From: Mycobacterium sp. 3519A
Lineage (GTDB): Bacteria; Actinomycetota; Actinomycetes; Mycobacteriales; Mycobacteriaceae
DNA length: 64,000 nt
Direction: 5' to 3'
NCBI RefSeq assembly: GCF_900240945.1
Contig: NZ_OESG01000014.1
Coordinates: 554,923-618,922 of the forward strand
Below, piece after piece: positions 8,767 to 16,693 of the stretch (positions are counted from its first letter, which is position 1; each line of letters begins with the position of its first letter). The translations under genes and the position numbers were made by a program. The notes under the pieces are model-generated. The model was given only the letters and a program-made list of their open reading frames with translations. It had not been told where the DNA came from and did not search any database.

Positions 8767-9854
8767 GCACCGCGGCGGGCGCTTGCGAAGCCCGATGCGG
8801 CGGTCGCCAGCATGACCACCGCCAGCAGCACGAACGCCGCCTCGACTCCCCACACCCCTGATATCGCACCTGCGACCGCGAGAATGAACGCCTGCCCGAC
8901 GCGATTGGTGGCCACCCGCAGGCCCAGCGCCGAGCCTCTGCTGGTGTCGTCGACCAGGTTGACGACCCAGTCCATGGTGGTGGTCTGTGACAACCCGAGC
9001 GCGAAGCCGAGCACCGACATCGCGATCATCATCGGCGCGAGGTTGCCGCTGATCGCGAGGACCAGCAGGCAGCAGGCGGCGACCGCGGTCGCGACCACGG
9101 TCAGCCGCACATTCGGGATCCGGCGGACGAATAACGGCGTCGCGGCCCGCGCGAGCAGGGCTCCGCTGGAACTGATGCCGAGCAGGATGCCCACCTGTGA
9201 CGAGGTGAGCCCGACGGCGACGCCGAGCAGTGGCACGTAGACCAACAGCAGATCGACACCGCTCTTGGCGGAGAAACTCGTCATCAACGCCGCGGTCATT
9301 CCTTTTCTGCGCAGCAGACCCCACACCCGTTCGGCTTTGCCCTCACGCACGGTCGAGGGCTGGATGCGGGTTTTCAGCGCGATCGCGGCGGCGGGCAGGC
9401 CCGCCACGAAGGCCCACGCCGCGACCAGCAGGGCCGACGAGGTCGAGGAGACGCTGGGCTGTTCGGTGTGGCCGATGATCACGCCGCCGAGGACCGGTCC
9501 GATGATCTGGCCCAGCGCCGAAACGGTGGTGAGGGTACCGAACCTGCCGATGCGCGCGATCGTGCTGTCGGCCTGGGCCATGATGCTCTGTCCACCGATG
9601 GTCGCGGAGGTGTGTCCGATGCCGAGCGTGGTGGTGGCCAGCGCGATGGCCCAAATCTGTTCCGCGACAACAAGGGCGAACGCCGATGCGGCCCCGATGG
9701 CAAGTCCGAGGCCGAGCATGACCGCTGGGTGGTGGCGCTCGGTCCACCGGCCGAGGCCGACGGCAAGCACGATCGGCGGGACGGCGAAACATGCGGCCGT
9801 CACGCCGACCGTGGCACCGTCAGCGCCGAGGGCGAGTAGTCGGTACGTCGACAC
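8748..9854 (-). CDS. MFS transporter (start possibly CTG at 9950)
   Basis: This is a major facilitator with about 11-12 membrane segments. From the GTG at 9854 it has 368 residues and starts inside a transmembrane helix. The same frame is open further upstream and encodes a first helix (PLWLLGTIAGIFLLQVAV), but it contains no ATG, GTG or TTG before a stop. A CTG at 9950 would restore 32 residues; it has GGAAG just before it and overlaps the TGA of the VOC gene as CTGA. I think the CTG start is likely. Substrate unknown; it may export a product or take up a pathway compound. It is co-transcribed with the VOC gene. Confidence 0.8.
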   Translation of the reverse strand: MSTYRLLALGADGATVGVTAACFAVPPIVLAVGLGRWTERHHPAVMLGLGLAIGAASAFALVVAEQIWAIALATTTLGIGHTSATIGGQSIMAQADSTIARIGRFGTLTTVSALGQIIGPVLGGVIIGHTEQPSVSSTSSALLVAAWAFVAGLPAAAIALKTRIQPSTVREGKAERVWGLLRRKGMTAALMTSFSAKSGVDLLLVYVPLLGVAVGLTSSQVGILLGISSSGALLARAATPLFVRRIPNVRLTVVATAVAACCLLVLAISGNLAPMMIAMSVLGFALGLSQTTTMDWVVNLVDDTSRGSALGLRVATNRVGQAFILAVAGAISGVWGVEAAFVLLAVVMLATAASGFASARRGAQSAGA

Positions 9855-9946
9855 CGGCCGGGCCAGGGTGACCGCGACCTGCAGCAGGAATATCCCTGCG
9901 ATCGTGCCGAGGAGCCACAGCGGCGGAAGCGAGCGGCTCCTGGTGC

Positions 9947-10339
9947 TCAGAACTTCCAGCCACGCTCCGGCGTGGCGACGTCGACCTCGACACCGTCCGG
10001 ATCACGGAACTTGAAGAACCGCGGCGGGTCTGCCGCTTCTGCACCGTAGACCTCGATGCCGCGGTCCTTGAGCGCGCGCACGACGGCGCCGGTGTCTTCG
10101 ATCGTCACGCCGATGTGGTTGGGGCCCATCGCGCCGTAGGTCCATTCGGACCGCTCGATCTCCGGGTTGGGTTGCAGCAGCGAGTAGTTCACCTCGCCGT
10201 CGCTGAGGTCGAGGGCCTTGCCGGGGTAGTGGCCGGGGGTCCGTGCGTCGCCGAGACGCTTGAAGCCCAGCACGTTCTCATAGAACTCGGCGGTTCGCTC
10301 GAGGTCTTGTACAACGATTCCGAGGTGTCTGATGCGCAC
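9947..10339 (-). CDS. VOC family (glyoxalase/extradiol dioxygenase-like) protein
   Basis: This 130-residue protein covers one vicinal oxygen chelate module pair. It opens with MRIRHLGIVVQDLERTAEFY, has GPNHIGVTIED in the middle and ends RDPDGVEVDVATPE. His 5, the His of NHIGV and the Glu of DGVEVDV sit where the family binds its metal. Members include glyoxalase I, methylmalonyl-CoA epimerase and small dioxygenases, so the reaction is open. It is first in a two-gene unit with the MFS transporter, and a candidate IclR operator lies 44 bp upstream. Confidence 0.85.
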   Translation of the reverse strand: MRIRHLGIVVQDLERTAEFYENVLGFKRLGDARTPGHYPGKALDLSDGEVNYSLLQPNPEIERSEWTYGAMGPNHIGVTIEDTGAVVRALKDRGIEVYGAEAADPPRFFKFRDPDGVEVDVATPERGWKF

Positions 10340-10382
10340 TGCTGTCTCCCTGTTCTGCGGTGAGTAACCATCTTCCGTACTG

Positions 10383-10397
10383 AGGAAAGTGTTTCTG
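10383..10397. promoter_or_regulatory. Candidate IclR operator upstream of the VOC-MFS genes
   Basis: AGGAA-N5-TTCTG is followed 5 bases later by CAGACT, which also ends the palindrome near 1280. It sits between the end of the amidohydrolase gene and the VOC start, so the VOC-MFS pair probably has its own regulated promoter. Confidence 0.5.
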
Positions 10398-10441
10398 CAA
10401 ATCAGACTCTAGGGCTGTCCGGGGTCTGAGTCAACGACGTG

Positions 10442-11743
10442 TCAGCGGCGTTCGTACACGACCTGGCCCGCGACAACCGTCGCGGCGACCGTCTGCGGGT
10501 CGAGTTCGTCGAGCACCTGTGCCGGCGGCGCGGATAGCACGATCAGGTCGCCGGGTTCGCCGACCGCGAGGGTCCTCGGGTCGGCGGGCGCGTCGGCAGA
10601 CCCGCAGAACATCGTCAGCGCCTGGTCCGCGCGGACGCATTCTCGCGGGCCGAGTCGTGCGCCCCCGGCAGTGGTTCTGGCCACGGCCGCGCGCATGGTT
10701 GCCCAAGGGTCGCCGCCGCCGAACGGCATGTCGGTGGACAGCGCGACCTTCACCCCTGCCTGCAGCAATGACCGCAGTCGCCACAGTTCGTGGTGTTCCT
10801 CGGCGGGGACGTCGGTCAGATACTGGTCGCCGCGCTCGGCGACGAAGTTGGGTTGGGTCACGACGGTGACGCCGAGGTCGGCCAGCTCGGACACCATGCC
10901 GTCGGGCACCACAGCCGCGTGCTCGATGCGATCCTGCGGGTGCACACCCGCCGCACGCAACGCCGACAGCGTCACGACCAGTTGCGCGGCCGTGACGCAG
11001 TGCACGGCGACCGGGGCCTCTTCGGCATGCCGTTCGGCGATCCACGCGGTCAGTTCGTCGAGATCCAGTTCCGTGTCGTGCAGGATGCGCTTGCCCGGCG
11101 CCAGGCAGTGCACGCGCTGCAGCAGTTCACCGTGGCGATGGGCCTGCATCAGTTTGACCACGTCGCCGACTTCGAGGCCCGGTGTCGCGTCGGTGACGCC
11201 GGTGACGCCTACCGCGGCGAGCATGCGGCTGACGTCGGCCAGTCCACTTTCGTTGCGTTGCAACGTATCCGACCAGCTACGGTCGGCGCTGTGCAACCGG
11301 CCGTCGGGATGGTCGGCCAGTCCGACCCTGGCCAGTCCCGCGGAGTTCAGCGTCCACAGCACACCGCTGCGGTGTTGCACGCGCACCGGCAGCGGTGGGG
11401 ACACCTCGTCGAGCACGGTGCGGTCGAGTGGTCCGGCGACGGCCTCGTGGTAGCCGACGGCCCTGATCCAGCCGTCGCCGCCGACGGGGGCGGTGGCCAA
11501 CGCGCGGGCCAGATCGTCGCGGCCGCGCACTTCCGCGGGTCCGACGCGGGCGGAGGTCAGCGCCGCGGCGGCCGAGCGCAGGTGGACGTGGTGGTCGTGC
11601 AGGCCGGGGATGGCGGTGGCGCCCGCGGCATCGAGCACCTGCTCCCCCGGGTCGGGTGCGAGTTCGCCGATGCCGAGGATCCGCTCGCCGACGCGGATGT
11701 CGACGGTGATGCCGTCGAGCAACGTCGCGCGCTGAATCAGCAT
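10442..11743 (-). CDS. Amidohydrolase family protein (YtcJ/imidazolonepropionase-like)
   Basis: This 433-residue protein is a TIM-barrel amidohydrolase. It has a short N-terminal beta domain, then PGLHDHHVHLRS (the metal-binding HxH) near residue 60, AVHCVTAAQL and DRIEHAAVVPDG in the second half, and STDMPFGGGDPW near residue 330. It should hydrolyse an amide, imide or related C-N bond. The ATG at 11743 overlaps the CoA-transferase stop (ATGCTGA), so the two genes are coupled; an earlier in-frame start would only read through the neighbour's 3' end. Substrate not recognisable. Confidence 0.85.
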   Translation of the reverse strand: MLIQRATLLDGITVDIRVGERILGIGELAPDPGEQVLDAAGATAIPGLHDHHVHLRSAAAALTSARVGPAEVRGRDDLARALATAPVGGDGWIRAVGYHEAVAGPLDRTVLDEVSPPLPVRVQHRSGVLWTLNSAGLARVGLADHPDGRLHSADRSWSDTLQRNESGLADVSRMLAAVGVTGVTDATPGLEVGDVVKLMQAHRHGELLQRVHCLAPGKRILHDTELDLDELTAWIAERHAEEAPVAVHCVTAAQLVVTLSALRAAGVHPQDRIEHAAVVPDGMVSELADLGVTVVTQPNFVAERGDQYLTDVPAEEHHELWRLRSLLQAGVKVALSTDMPFGGGDPWATMRAAVARTTAGGARLGPRECVRADQALTMFCGSADAPADPRTLAVGEPGDLIVLSAPPAQVLDELDPQTVAATVVAGQVVYERR

Positions 11744-12810
11744 GTCGCCAACAGGCTTTCGACCTTTGCGTTGTCCGCACCGAGTGGTGCGGCCGGACGC
11801 GAGAGGAGCGGCGGCGCGGTGCACTCCACGCGGGCGGTGCGGTCGTCGGCGGCGTACGTGGCGGCGATGGCCGCCATGGACAGTTCGATCAGTTCGCCGC
11901 CTCCTCGGCTCAGCGACTCCGCGACCGCGAGGGCGGCGTGTAGGCCGGTCAACGGGTCGGCGATCGCGTCGCCGCAGAACTGCGGGGCGTCCGCGGTGCC
12001 GTCGACCAGGCCGCCCGAAACCGCGGCGTCGTCACCGAACGCCACCCAGTTGGCGCGCTCGCCGTCGGTGCCGTGTCCGGTGATCCGCAGCCAGACCTGG
12101 CCGTCGCGCGAGGCGGGCCCGAGGCCGCGGTGTTCGAGCGCCGCTGGCCGCGACGACTCGATGACGACGTCGGCGGTGTCGAGCAGGTGCCGTAGCGCCG
12201 GGTCGTCGAAATCGACTGCGTACGAAAGCTTTCCGTTGTTCATCCAATCGAAGAACGCCTGCGGACCTGCGCGGGTGCCGTCGGGCCTGGCGCGGGTCTC
12301 CACCTTGACCACCGTTGCGCCTGCCCGCGCCAGCAGTTGACCGCACAGGGGTCCGGCCCACATCGAGGAGAGGTCGGCGACCAACAGCCCTTTGACGTTG
12401 CGCGGGCTGACCGGTGCGCCGAGCGTCGTGAAAAGTGGTGGGGCGGGCGTTGTTTCACCCAGCGCGGCGACAGGAAGGCCGAGCAGGCGGGCCCGCGCGG
12501 TGACGTCGGCGGACGTGGTCGACACCGCCCAGTCCTGCACGGCGGCCCAGGGTTCGGCCGCGTCGGATTCGACCAGCGCGGGCACGAGGTCGATGTCGTC
12601 CTGCCGCGAAAGGGTCAGCGCGCACCAACCGTCGGCGCTGCGCATCAGCCTGGTGGCCCCGCCCGCGGAGACCGGGCCCTGCGGCGACAGCCCGAGCAAG
12701 GCGGCGCGGCCCGCGATCAGTTCACACCCGTCGATCCGCACCCCCGTGCAGTCGCCGAACGCGTCGGCGGTGCGCCGCGCCCTGCTCAGCACGGCGTCCG
12801 GGATCCTCAT
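11737..12810 (-). CDS. Class III CoA-transferase (CaiB/BaiF family)
   Basis: This 357-residue protein resembles CaiB/BaiF enzymes, which move CoA between organic acids. The core begins late, with VKGLLVADLSSMWAGPLCGQ near residue 140 and then GATVVKVETRARPDGTR, LDTADVVIESSRPAALEHRG and WLRITGHG. About 130 N-terminal residues form a domain I do not recognise as part of the usual core, and the C-terminus is shorter than typical. DLSSMWAGP holds the usual nucleophile-side region. The gene lies 13 bp after the double-hotdog gene and overlaps the amidohydrolase gene, so it likely supplies a CoA-thioester for that group. Confidence 0.85.
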   Translation of the reverse strand: MRIPDAVLSRARRTADAFGDCTGVRIDGCELIAGRAALLGLSPQGPVSAGGATRLMRSADGWCALTLSRQDDIDLVPALVESDAAEPWAAVQDWAVSTTSADVTARARLLGLPVAALGETTPAPPLFTTLGAPVSPRNVKGLLVADLSSMWAGPLCGQLLARAGATVVKVETRARPDGTRAGPQAFFDWMNNGKLSYAVDFDDPALRHLLDTADVVIESSRPAALEHRGLGPASRDGQVWLRITGHGTDGERANWVAFGDDAAVSGGLVDGTADAPQFCGDAIADPLTGLHAALAVAESLSRGGGELIELSMAAIAATYAADDRTARVECTAPPLLSRPAAPLGADNAKVESLLATC

Positions 12811-12823
12811 ACCGCCATTGTGC

Positions 12824-13852
12824 TCAGAACTGCAGCGCCGAGAACCTCCAGTCCAGCACTTTCCGATCAGGCTCGCCGGTGCCTTTCCCCCCAGTCGCTG
12901 CGCTCCTACCCCCTGGGACCGCGTACACCTGCGACCTCAACTTCAGGACCCCCCCACGATCGTCCGGCAACGGATCCGCCGCCTCGACGTGCACCTCGCT
13001 GTGCAGGGTGTCGCCTTCGTGTACCGGACCGATGTGGTCGCAGGACTCCCAGCCGAGCACGGTGACCAGATTGGGCAGCAGTCGCGTGGTCTGCGCCAGC
13101 GCCAGTCCGATGGTGTGCCCGCCATACACCAGCCGCTGCCCGCCGACCCGCCAATCATGGTGGGTGGCAGCGACATTGAGCGTCAGCCGGGCCAGCTCCG
13201 GTGCGCTGGTGACCACGTCGGCCGTGCTCTGCAGCACCGCGCCTGCCATGCCAGGGTCGAAATGTGCACCCGGCACTCGCGCCCGGTACACGTCGGCGTC
13301 CCAGTCGGAGGTCGGATCCGGCGGCGTGGTGAGTTCCGCGCCGATGTTCGCGAGGTTGTCGTTGTGCCCGGTTTCGCGGTCGGCGCTCAACGGCAGCATC
13401 GCGCAGCGATAGAAGTCGAGCACCAGGCGGCCGACCTGGTCGACGGTGGTCATCCGCAGCGCCGCCAGTCCGGTCGGGGCGCGACCCGGTTTGGCCGAGT
13501 TCTGCTTGAGGCCCACCACCTCGGTCCGGGTGAACAGGCTGTCGCCGATGACGGGATAGCGGTGAAACTCCAGCCCTCGATAGAACAGATTGGCCTTGAC
13601 CCGCAACGTCGCCAGCGTGCTCTGGCCGATCGCCACATCGCAGACCAACGCCGGGTGCGCGAGCGGCGCGGTCGCCCCGGTGACCGCGTAGGCCAGTTGC
13701 GCATCCAGTGCGAGCCGCAGGCGGTCACCGATGATCGCCTGGTGCACGCCTGCGGCGCCTTCACTCAAAGTCATCGACGGCGCCGAGTCGAAGACCTGAC
13801 CGACCTCGAGGTCGTCGAAGTATGGGCCGCTCACGAGCGCTGATGTTGCCAT
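12824..13852 (-). CDS. Double-hotdog MaoC-like hydratase, Rv0216-type
   Basis: This 342-residue protein starts at the ATG at 13852. It has two hotdog domains: FDDLEVGQVF opens the first, and VYGGHTIGLALAQTTRLLPN is the core of the second. It ends VLDWRFSALQF, which I recall as the end of M. tuberculosis Rv0216, a double-hotdog protein of unsettled substrate. Its divergence from fadE3 also matches Rv0216/Rv0215c. MaoC relatives hydrate enoyl-CoA or mesaconyl-CoA-like thioesters. The start lies inside a shared promoter with repeated operator-like motifs. It heads the group with the CoA-transferase and amidohydrolase genes. Confidence 0.88.
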   Translation of the reverse strand: MATSALVSGPYFDDLEVGQVFDSAPSMTLSEGAAGVHQAIIGDRLRLALDAQLAYAVTGATAPLAHPALVCDVAIGQSTLATLRVKANLFYRGLEFHRYPVIGDSLFTRTEVVGLKQNSAKPGRAPTGLAALRMTTVDQVGRLVLDFYRCAMLPLSADRETGHNDNLANIGAELTTPPDPTSDWDADVYRARVPGAHFDPGMAGAVLQSTADVVTSAPELARLTLNVAATHHDWRVGGQRLVYGGHTIGLALAQTTRLLPNLVTVLGWESCDHIGPVHEGDTLHSEVHVEAADPLPDDRGGVLKLRSQVYAVPGGRSAATGGKGTGEPDRKVLDWRFSALQF

Positions 13853-13890
13853 TTGGTCGGACAAAGTGTCAATATGGCCGTACAAATGGA
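13850..13890. promoter_or_regulatory. Divergent promoter with two operator-like repeats overlapping both starts
   Basis: The 21 bp between the two ATGs and their edges hold two copies of TGGYCGKACAAA, at 13854 and 13875. They are spaced 21 bp, two helical turns. The whole stretch is bounded by CCATTTG (13850) and CAAATGG (13882). On the minus strand TTGACA precedes the hotdog gene closely. A regulator bound here would block both genes; the GntR protein at 15028 is the obvious candidate. Confidence 0.45.
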
Positions 13891-15028
13891 TGCAGAAGAA
13901 GCCATGCTGGTCGAGACGGTGCGGGCATTCGTCGACCGGGATGTGAAACCCACTGTCCGCGACGTCGAGCACGCCAACACCTACCCCGAGGCGTGGATCG
14001 AAGAGATGAAACGCCTGGGGATCTACGGGTTGGCGGTGCCCGAGGAGTACGGCGGGGTGCCGGTGTCGACTCGGTGCTACGTGCTGGTCACCCAGGAACT
14101 CTCGCGGGGATGGATGAGCCTGGCGGGCGCGATGGGCGGCCACACCGTGGTCGCCAAGCTGCTGACACTGTTCGGCACCGACGAGCAGAAGCGCACCTAC
14201 CTGCCCGCGATGGCGACGGGTGAACTACGGGCCACCATGGCGCTGACCGAACCCGGCGGCGGCAGCGATCTGCAGAACATGAAAACCACCGCGTTGGCCA
14301 GCGGCGACGAGTTGGTGATCAACGGTTCCAAGACTTGGATCAGCAACGCGCGGCGGTCCGGACTGATCGCTCTGCTGTGCAAGACCGATCCCGCGGCCAA
14401 GCCCGCGCACAAAGGGATTTCGGTTGTCCTCGCCGAACACGGTGAGGGCCTGACGGTGTCGCGAGATCTGCCCAAGCTGGGCTACAAGGGTGTCGAGTCG
14501 TGCGAGTTGACGTTCGACGACTATCGGGTGCCGACGTCCGCGATCCTCGGTGGCGAACCGGGCAAGGGCTTCGCGCAGATGATGAAAGGCCTTGAGACGG
14601 GCCGCATTCAGGTGGCGTCGCGCGCGCTGGGCGTGGCGTCGGCGGCGCTGGAGGACGCGCTGCAGTACGCGCAGGATCGGGAGAGTTTCGGCCAGCCGAT
14701 CTGGAAGCACCAGGCCGTCGGCCACTACCTGGCCGATATGGCCACCAAGTTGACCGCCGCCCGCCAACTCACCTTTTATGCCGCCGACCGCTACGACGCG
14801 GGCGAACGCGCCGACATGGAGGCGGGCATGGCCAAACTGTTCGCCTCCGAGGTGGCCATGGAGATCGCGTTGAACGCCGTCCGGATCCATGGCGGCTACG
14901 GCTATTCCACCGAATTCGACGTCGAACGGTACTTCCGCGACGCGCCGCTGATGATCGTCGGTGAAGGCACCAACGAGATTCAACGCAACGTGATCGCGAG
15001 TCAATTGGTGGCGCGCGGCGGAATCTGA
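13874..15028 (+). CDS. fadE3: Acyl-CoA dehydrogenase, FadE3-like
   Basis: This 384-residue flavoprotein has full acyl-CoA dehydrogenase length. It shows the FAD/substrate region MALTEPGGGSDLQNMKTTA near residue 120, SGSKTWISNA-like NGSKTWISNARRSG near residue 150, and the C-terminal GEGTNEIQRNVIA, where the Glu is the catalytic base position. It should desaturate an acyl-CoA at C2-C3. The divergent Rv0216-like neighbour matches M. tuberculosis fadE3 (Rv0215c), which supports the name. ATG at 13874 is used; a second ATG at 13886 is possible. The stop overlaps the GntR start as TGATG. Confidence 0.87.
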   Translation: MAVQMDAEEAMLVETVRAFVDRDVKPTVRDVEHANTYPEAWIEEMKRLGIYGLAVPEEYGGVPVSTRCYVLVTQELSRGWMSLAGAMGGHTVVAKLLTLFGTDEQKRTYLPAMATGELRATMALTEPGGGSDLQNMKTTALASGDELVINGSKTWISNARRSGLIALLCKTDPAAKPAHKGISVVLAEHGEGLTVSRDLPKLGYKGVESCELTFDDYRVPTSAILGGEPGKGFAQMMKGLETGRIQVASRALGVASAALEDALQYAQDRESFGQPIWKHQAVGHYLADMATKLTAARQLTFYAADRYDAGERADMEAGMAKLFASEVAMEIALNAVRIHGGYGYSTEFDVERYFRDAPLMIVGEGTNEIQRNVIASQLVARGGI

Positions 15029-15741
15029 TGAAACCCGCGTACCAGGTGCTGCGCGAACGACTGCGCGACGAGATCGCCGCGGGCCGGTACAGCGACGGAG
15101 CCCGACTGCCCACCGAATCGGAACTGGTTGCGCAGCACGGCTTGTCGAGGCAGACGGTGCGGCGGGCATTCCAGGACCTGGTGGCAGAGGGTGCGGTGTA
15201 CCGGGTGCCTGGCCGCGGCACCTACGCCAGCGAACCGGAGCGGTATCTGCGCCAACTCGGGTCGATCGAGGACCTGATGAGCCTGTCCGACGACACCTCG
15301 ATGGAGGTGCTGGCGGGGTTGCGGCGCCGCGTCGACGTCGATGCGGCCAGCAGGCTGCGCCTGGACGACGACGTGGTGTATTCGGTGGTGTTCCGGCGAC
15401 TTCACGACGGCGTTCCGTTCGTGGCGACGACGGTCCACCTGGTGCCATCGGTGGCGCAGCCCGTACTGGAATCGTTGACCGACGGCACGGTGAGTACCCA
15501 CACGGTGATCGGCTTGCTGGAGCCGCATCTGGCCGAGCCGATAGCCGAAGCGGCGCAATCGATCACGGTGGCGCCCGCCGACGACGCCGTTGCCGGTGCG
15601 GTCGGGTGTCAGCCGGGGCATGCCATGCTGCGGGTGGACCGGTTGTATTCGGACGCCGGCGGCAGGCCGGTGGAGTTGTCGGTCAGCCACTTCCTGCCCG
15701 AGCAGTACACCTACCGGGTGACGCTGCGCAGATCGGGCTGA
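15028..15741 (+). CDS. GntR family regulator, HutC/UTRA subfamily
   Basis: This 237-residue protein has an N-terminal winged HTH (residues 1-75, with LRDEIAAGRYSDGARLPTES and QHGLSRQTVRRAFQDL) and a UTRA ligand-binding domain (about residues 90-230). UTRA signatures are VFRRLHDGVPFVATTVHLV and the C-terminal SVSHFLPEQYTYRVTL. HutC-type regulators are released by small-molecule metabolites. It is translationally coupled to fadE3 and probably represses the fadE3/hotdog divergent promoter. Its 3' end overlaps the convergent Rieske gene by 31 bp. Confidence 0.9.
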   Translation: MKPAYQVLRERLRDEIAAGRYSDGARLPTESELVAQHGLSRQTVRRAFQDLVAEGAVYRVPGRGTYASEPERYLRQLGSIEDLMSLSDDTSMEVLAGLRRRVDVDAASRLRLDDDVVYSVVFRRLHDGVPFVATTVHLVPSVAQPVLESLTDGTVSTHTVIGLLEPHLAEPIAEAAQSITVAPADDAVAGAVGCQPGHAMLRVDRLYSDAGGRPVELSVSHFLPEQYTYRVTLRRSG

Positions 15742-16667
15742 GCGGGCGGGTAGAACGCGCGGGCCCAGGCCCGCAGGTCGCGATGTTCGTCGGCCTCCGA
15801 CGGCGCCAACGCGGGACGGTCGAGATAGCGCAGGTGCGACCAGATTTCGACATCGGCGGGCAGCATCCGCTTGGCGGCGGCCAGGCGGTCGTCGTAGTCG
15901 AGGTCTTCGGACACCCAGTAGGTGGCGAAGATGTCGGTGTTGCTGTCGTCGACCGGCGTCGGGCAGATCGAGATGATCTGCATGCCGTCGCCGTGGTCTT
16001 CGCAACTGAAGCTCAAACCCAGCCCGTACCAACATATCTCGACGGGATCGCCGCCACCGAAGCCGATGGTGGCATGCCAGCTGGAGGCGTCGGACCGCGA
16101 CGCGAGCAGGGTCGGGCTGACCGGGACCTTGTGCACGAACCGGTAATGCTGTCGGTCGACCGAGCTTTCGGCGACCACCTGCGGATGCACCGTCACACCG
16201 GCGAAGAACTGTTTCTCGTCCGGCCCGATCGGGCGGAACCAATGCTTGCCGATCCGGCAGTCCATTCCGCCCCACGCCCGGGGCGCGGGCCACGCGGGCT
16301 GTCGGCGCCGCAGATCATGCCACACGTAGATGCACTCGTTGAGTTCCGCCGTCGGCCAACAGCGCACCCGCCCGTTGTCGTCGGCGCACGGTTCGTACGG
16401 GATGCGGACATTGCGTCCGTCGTCGCCGCTCCACACCCAGCCGTGGAACGGGCACTGGATACCGCCCTCGACCACGCAGCCGCCCCTGGACATGTCGGCG
16501 CCCATGTGCTGACAGTGCGCGTCGAGGACACGCACAACCCCGTCGAGATCGCGGAAGGCCACCAACTCGACACCGAAGTAATGCAGCGGCTTGACGTCGC
16601 CGACCTCTAGGTCGGCACTCCAAGCGACCTGGAACCAGCCAGTGGGTCGCATGCTGGGCAACCCCAT
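15711..16667 (-). CDS. Rieske non-haem iron oxygenase, alpha subunit (KshA-like)
   Basis: This 318-residue protein has a Rieske [2Fe-2S] domain with Cys52-x-His54 and Cys72-x-x-His75 (CQH and CPFH). A C-terminal catalytic domain follows, whose SSVDRQHYRFVH supplies the Asp/His pattern for mononuclear iron. Size and layout resemble steroid 9-alpha-hydroxylase oxygenase (KshA) and related monooxygenases, but the substrate cannot be named. The ATG at 16667 is used; 16652 is also possible. No reductase gene is beside it, so an unlinked ferredoxin reductase must serve it. It is last in an operon with an acyl-CoA synthetase and an enoyl-CoA hydratase, 26 bp after the latter. Confidence 0.87.
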   Translation of the reverse strand: MGLPSMRPTGWFQVAWSADLEVGDVKPLHYFGVELVAFRDLDGVVRVLDAHCQHMGADMSRGGCVVEGGIQCPFHGWVWSGDDGRNVRIPYEPCADDNGRVRCWPTAELNECIYVWHDLRRRQPAWPAPRAWGGMDCRIGKHWFRPIGPDEKQFFAGVTVHPQVVAESSVDRQHYRFVHKVPVSPTLLASRSDASSWHATIGFGGGDPVEICWYGLGLSFSCEDHGDGMQIISICPTPVDDSNTDIFATYWVSEDLDYDDRLAAAKRMLPADVEIWSHLRYLDRPALAPSEADEHRDLRAWARAFYPPAQPDLRSVTR

Positions 16668-16693
16668 GCCGATTAGCCTGCCACTGTTGGCCG

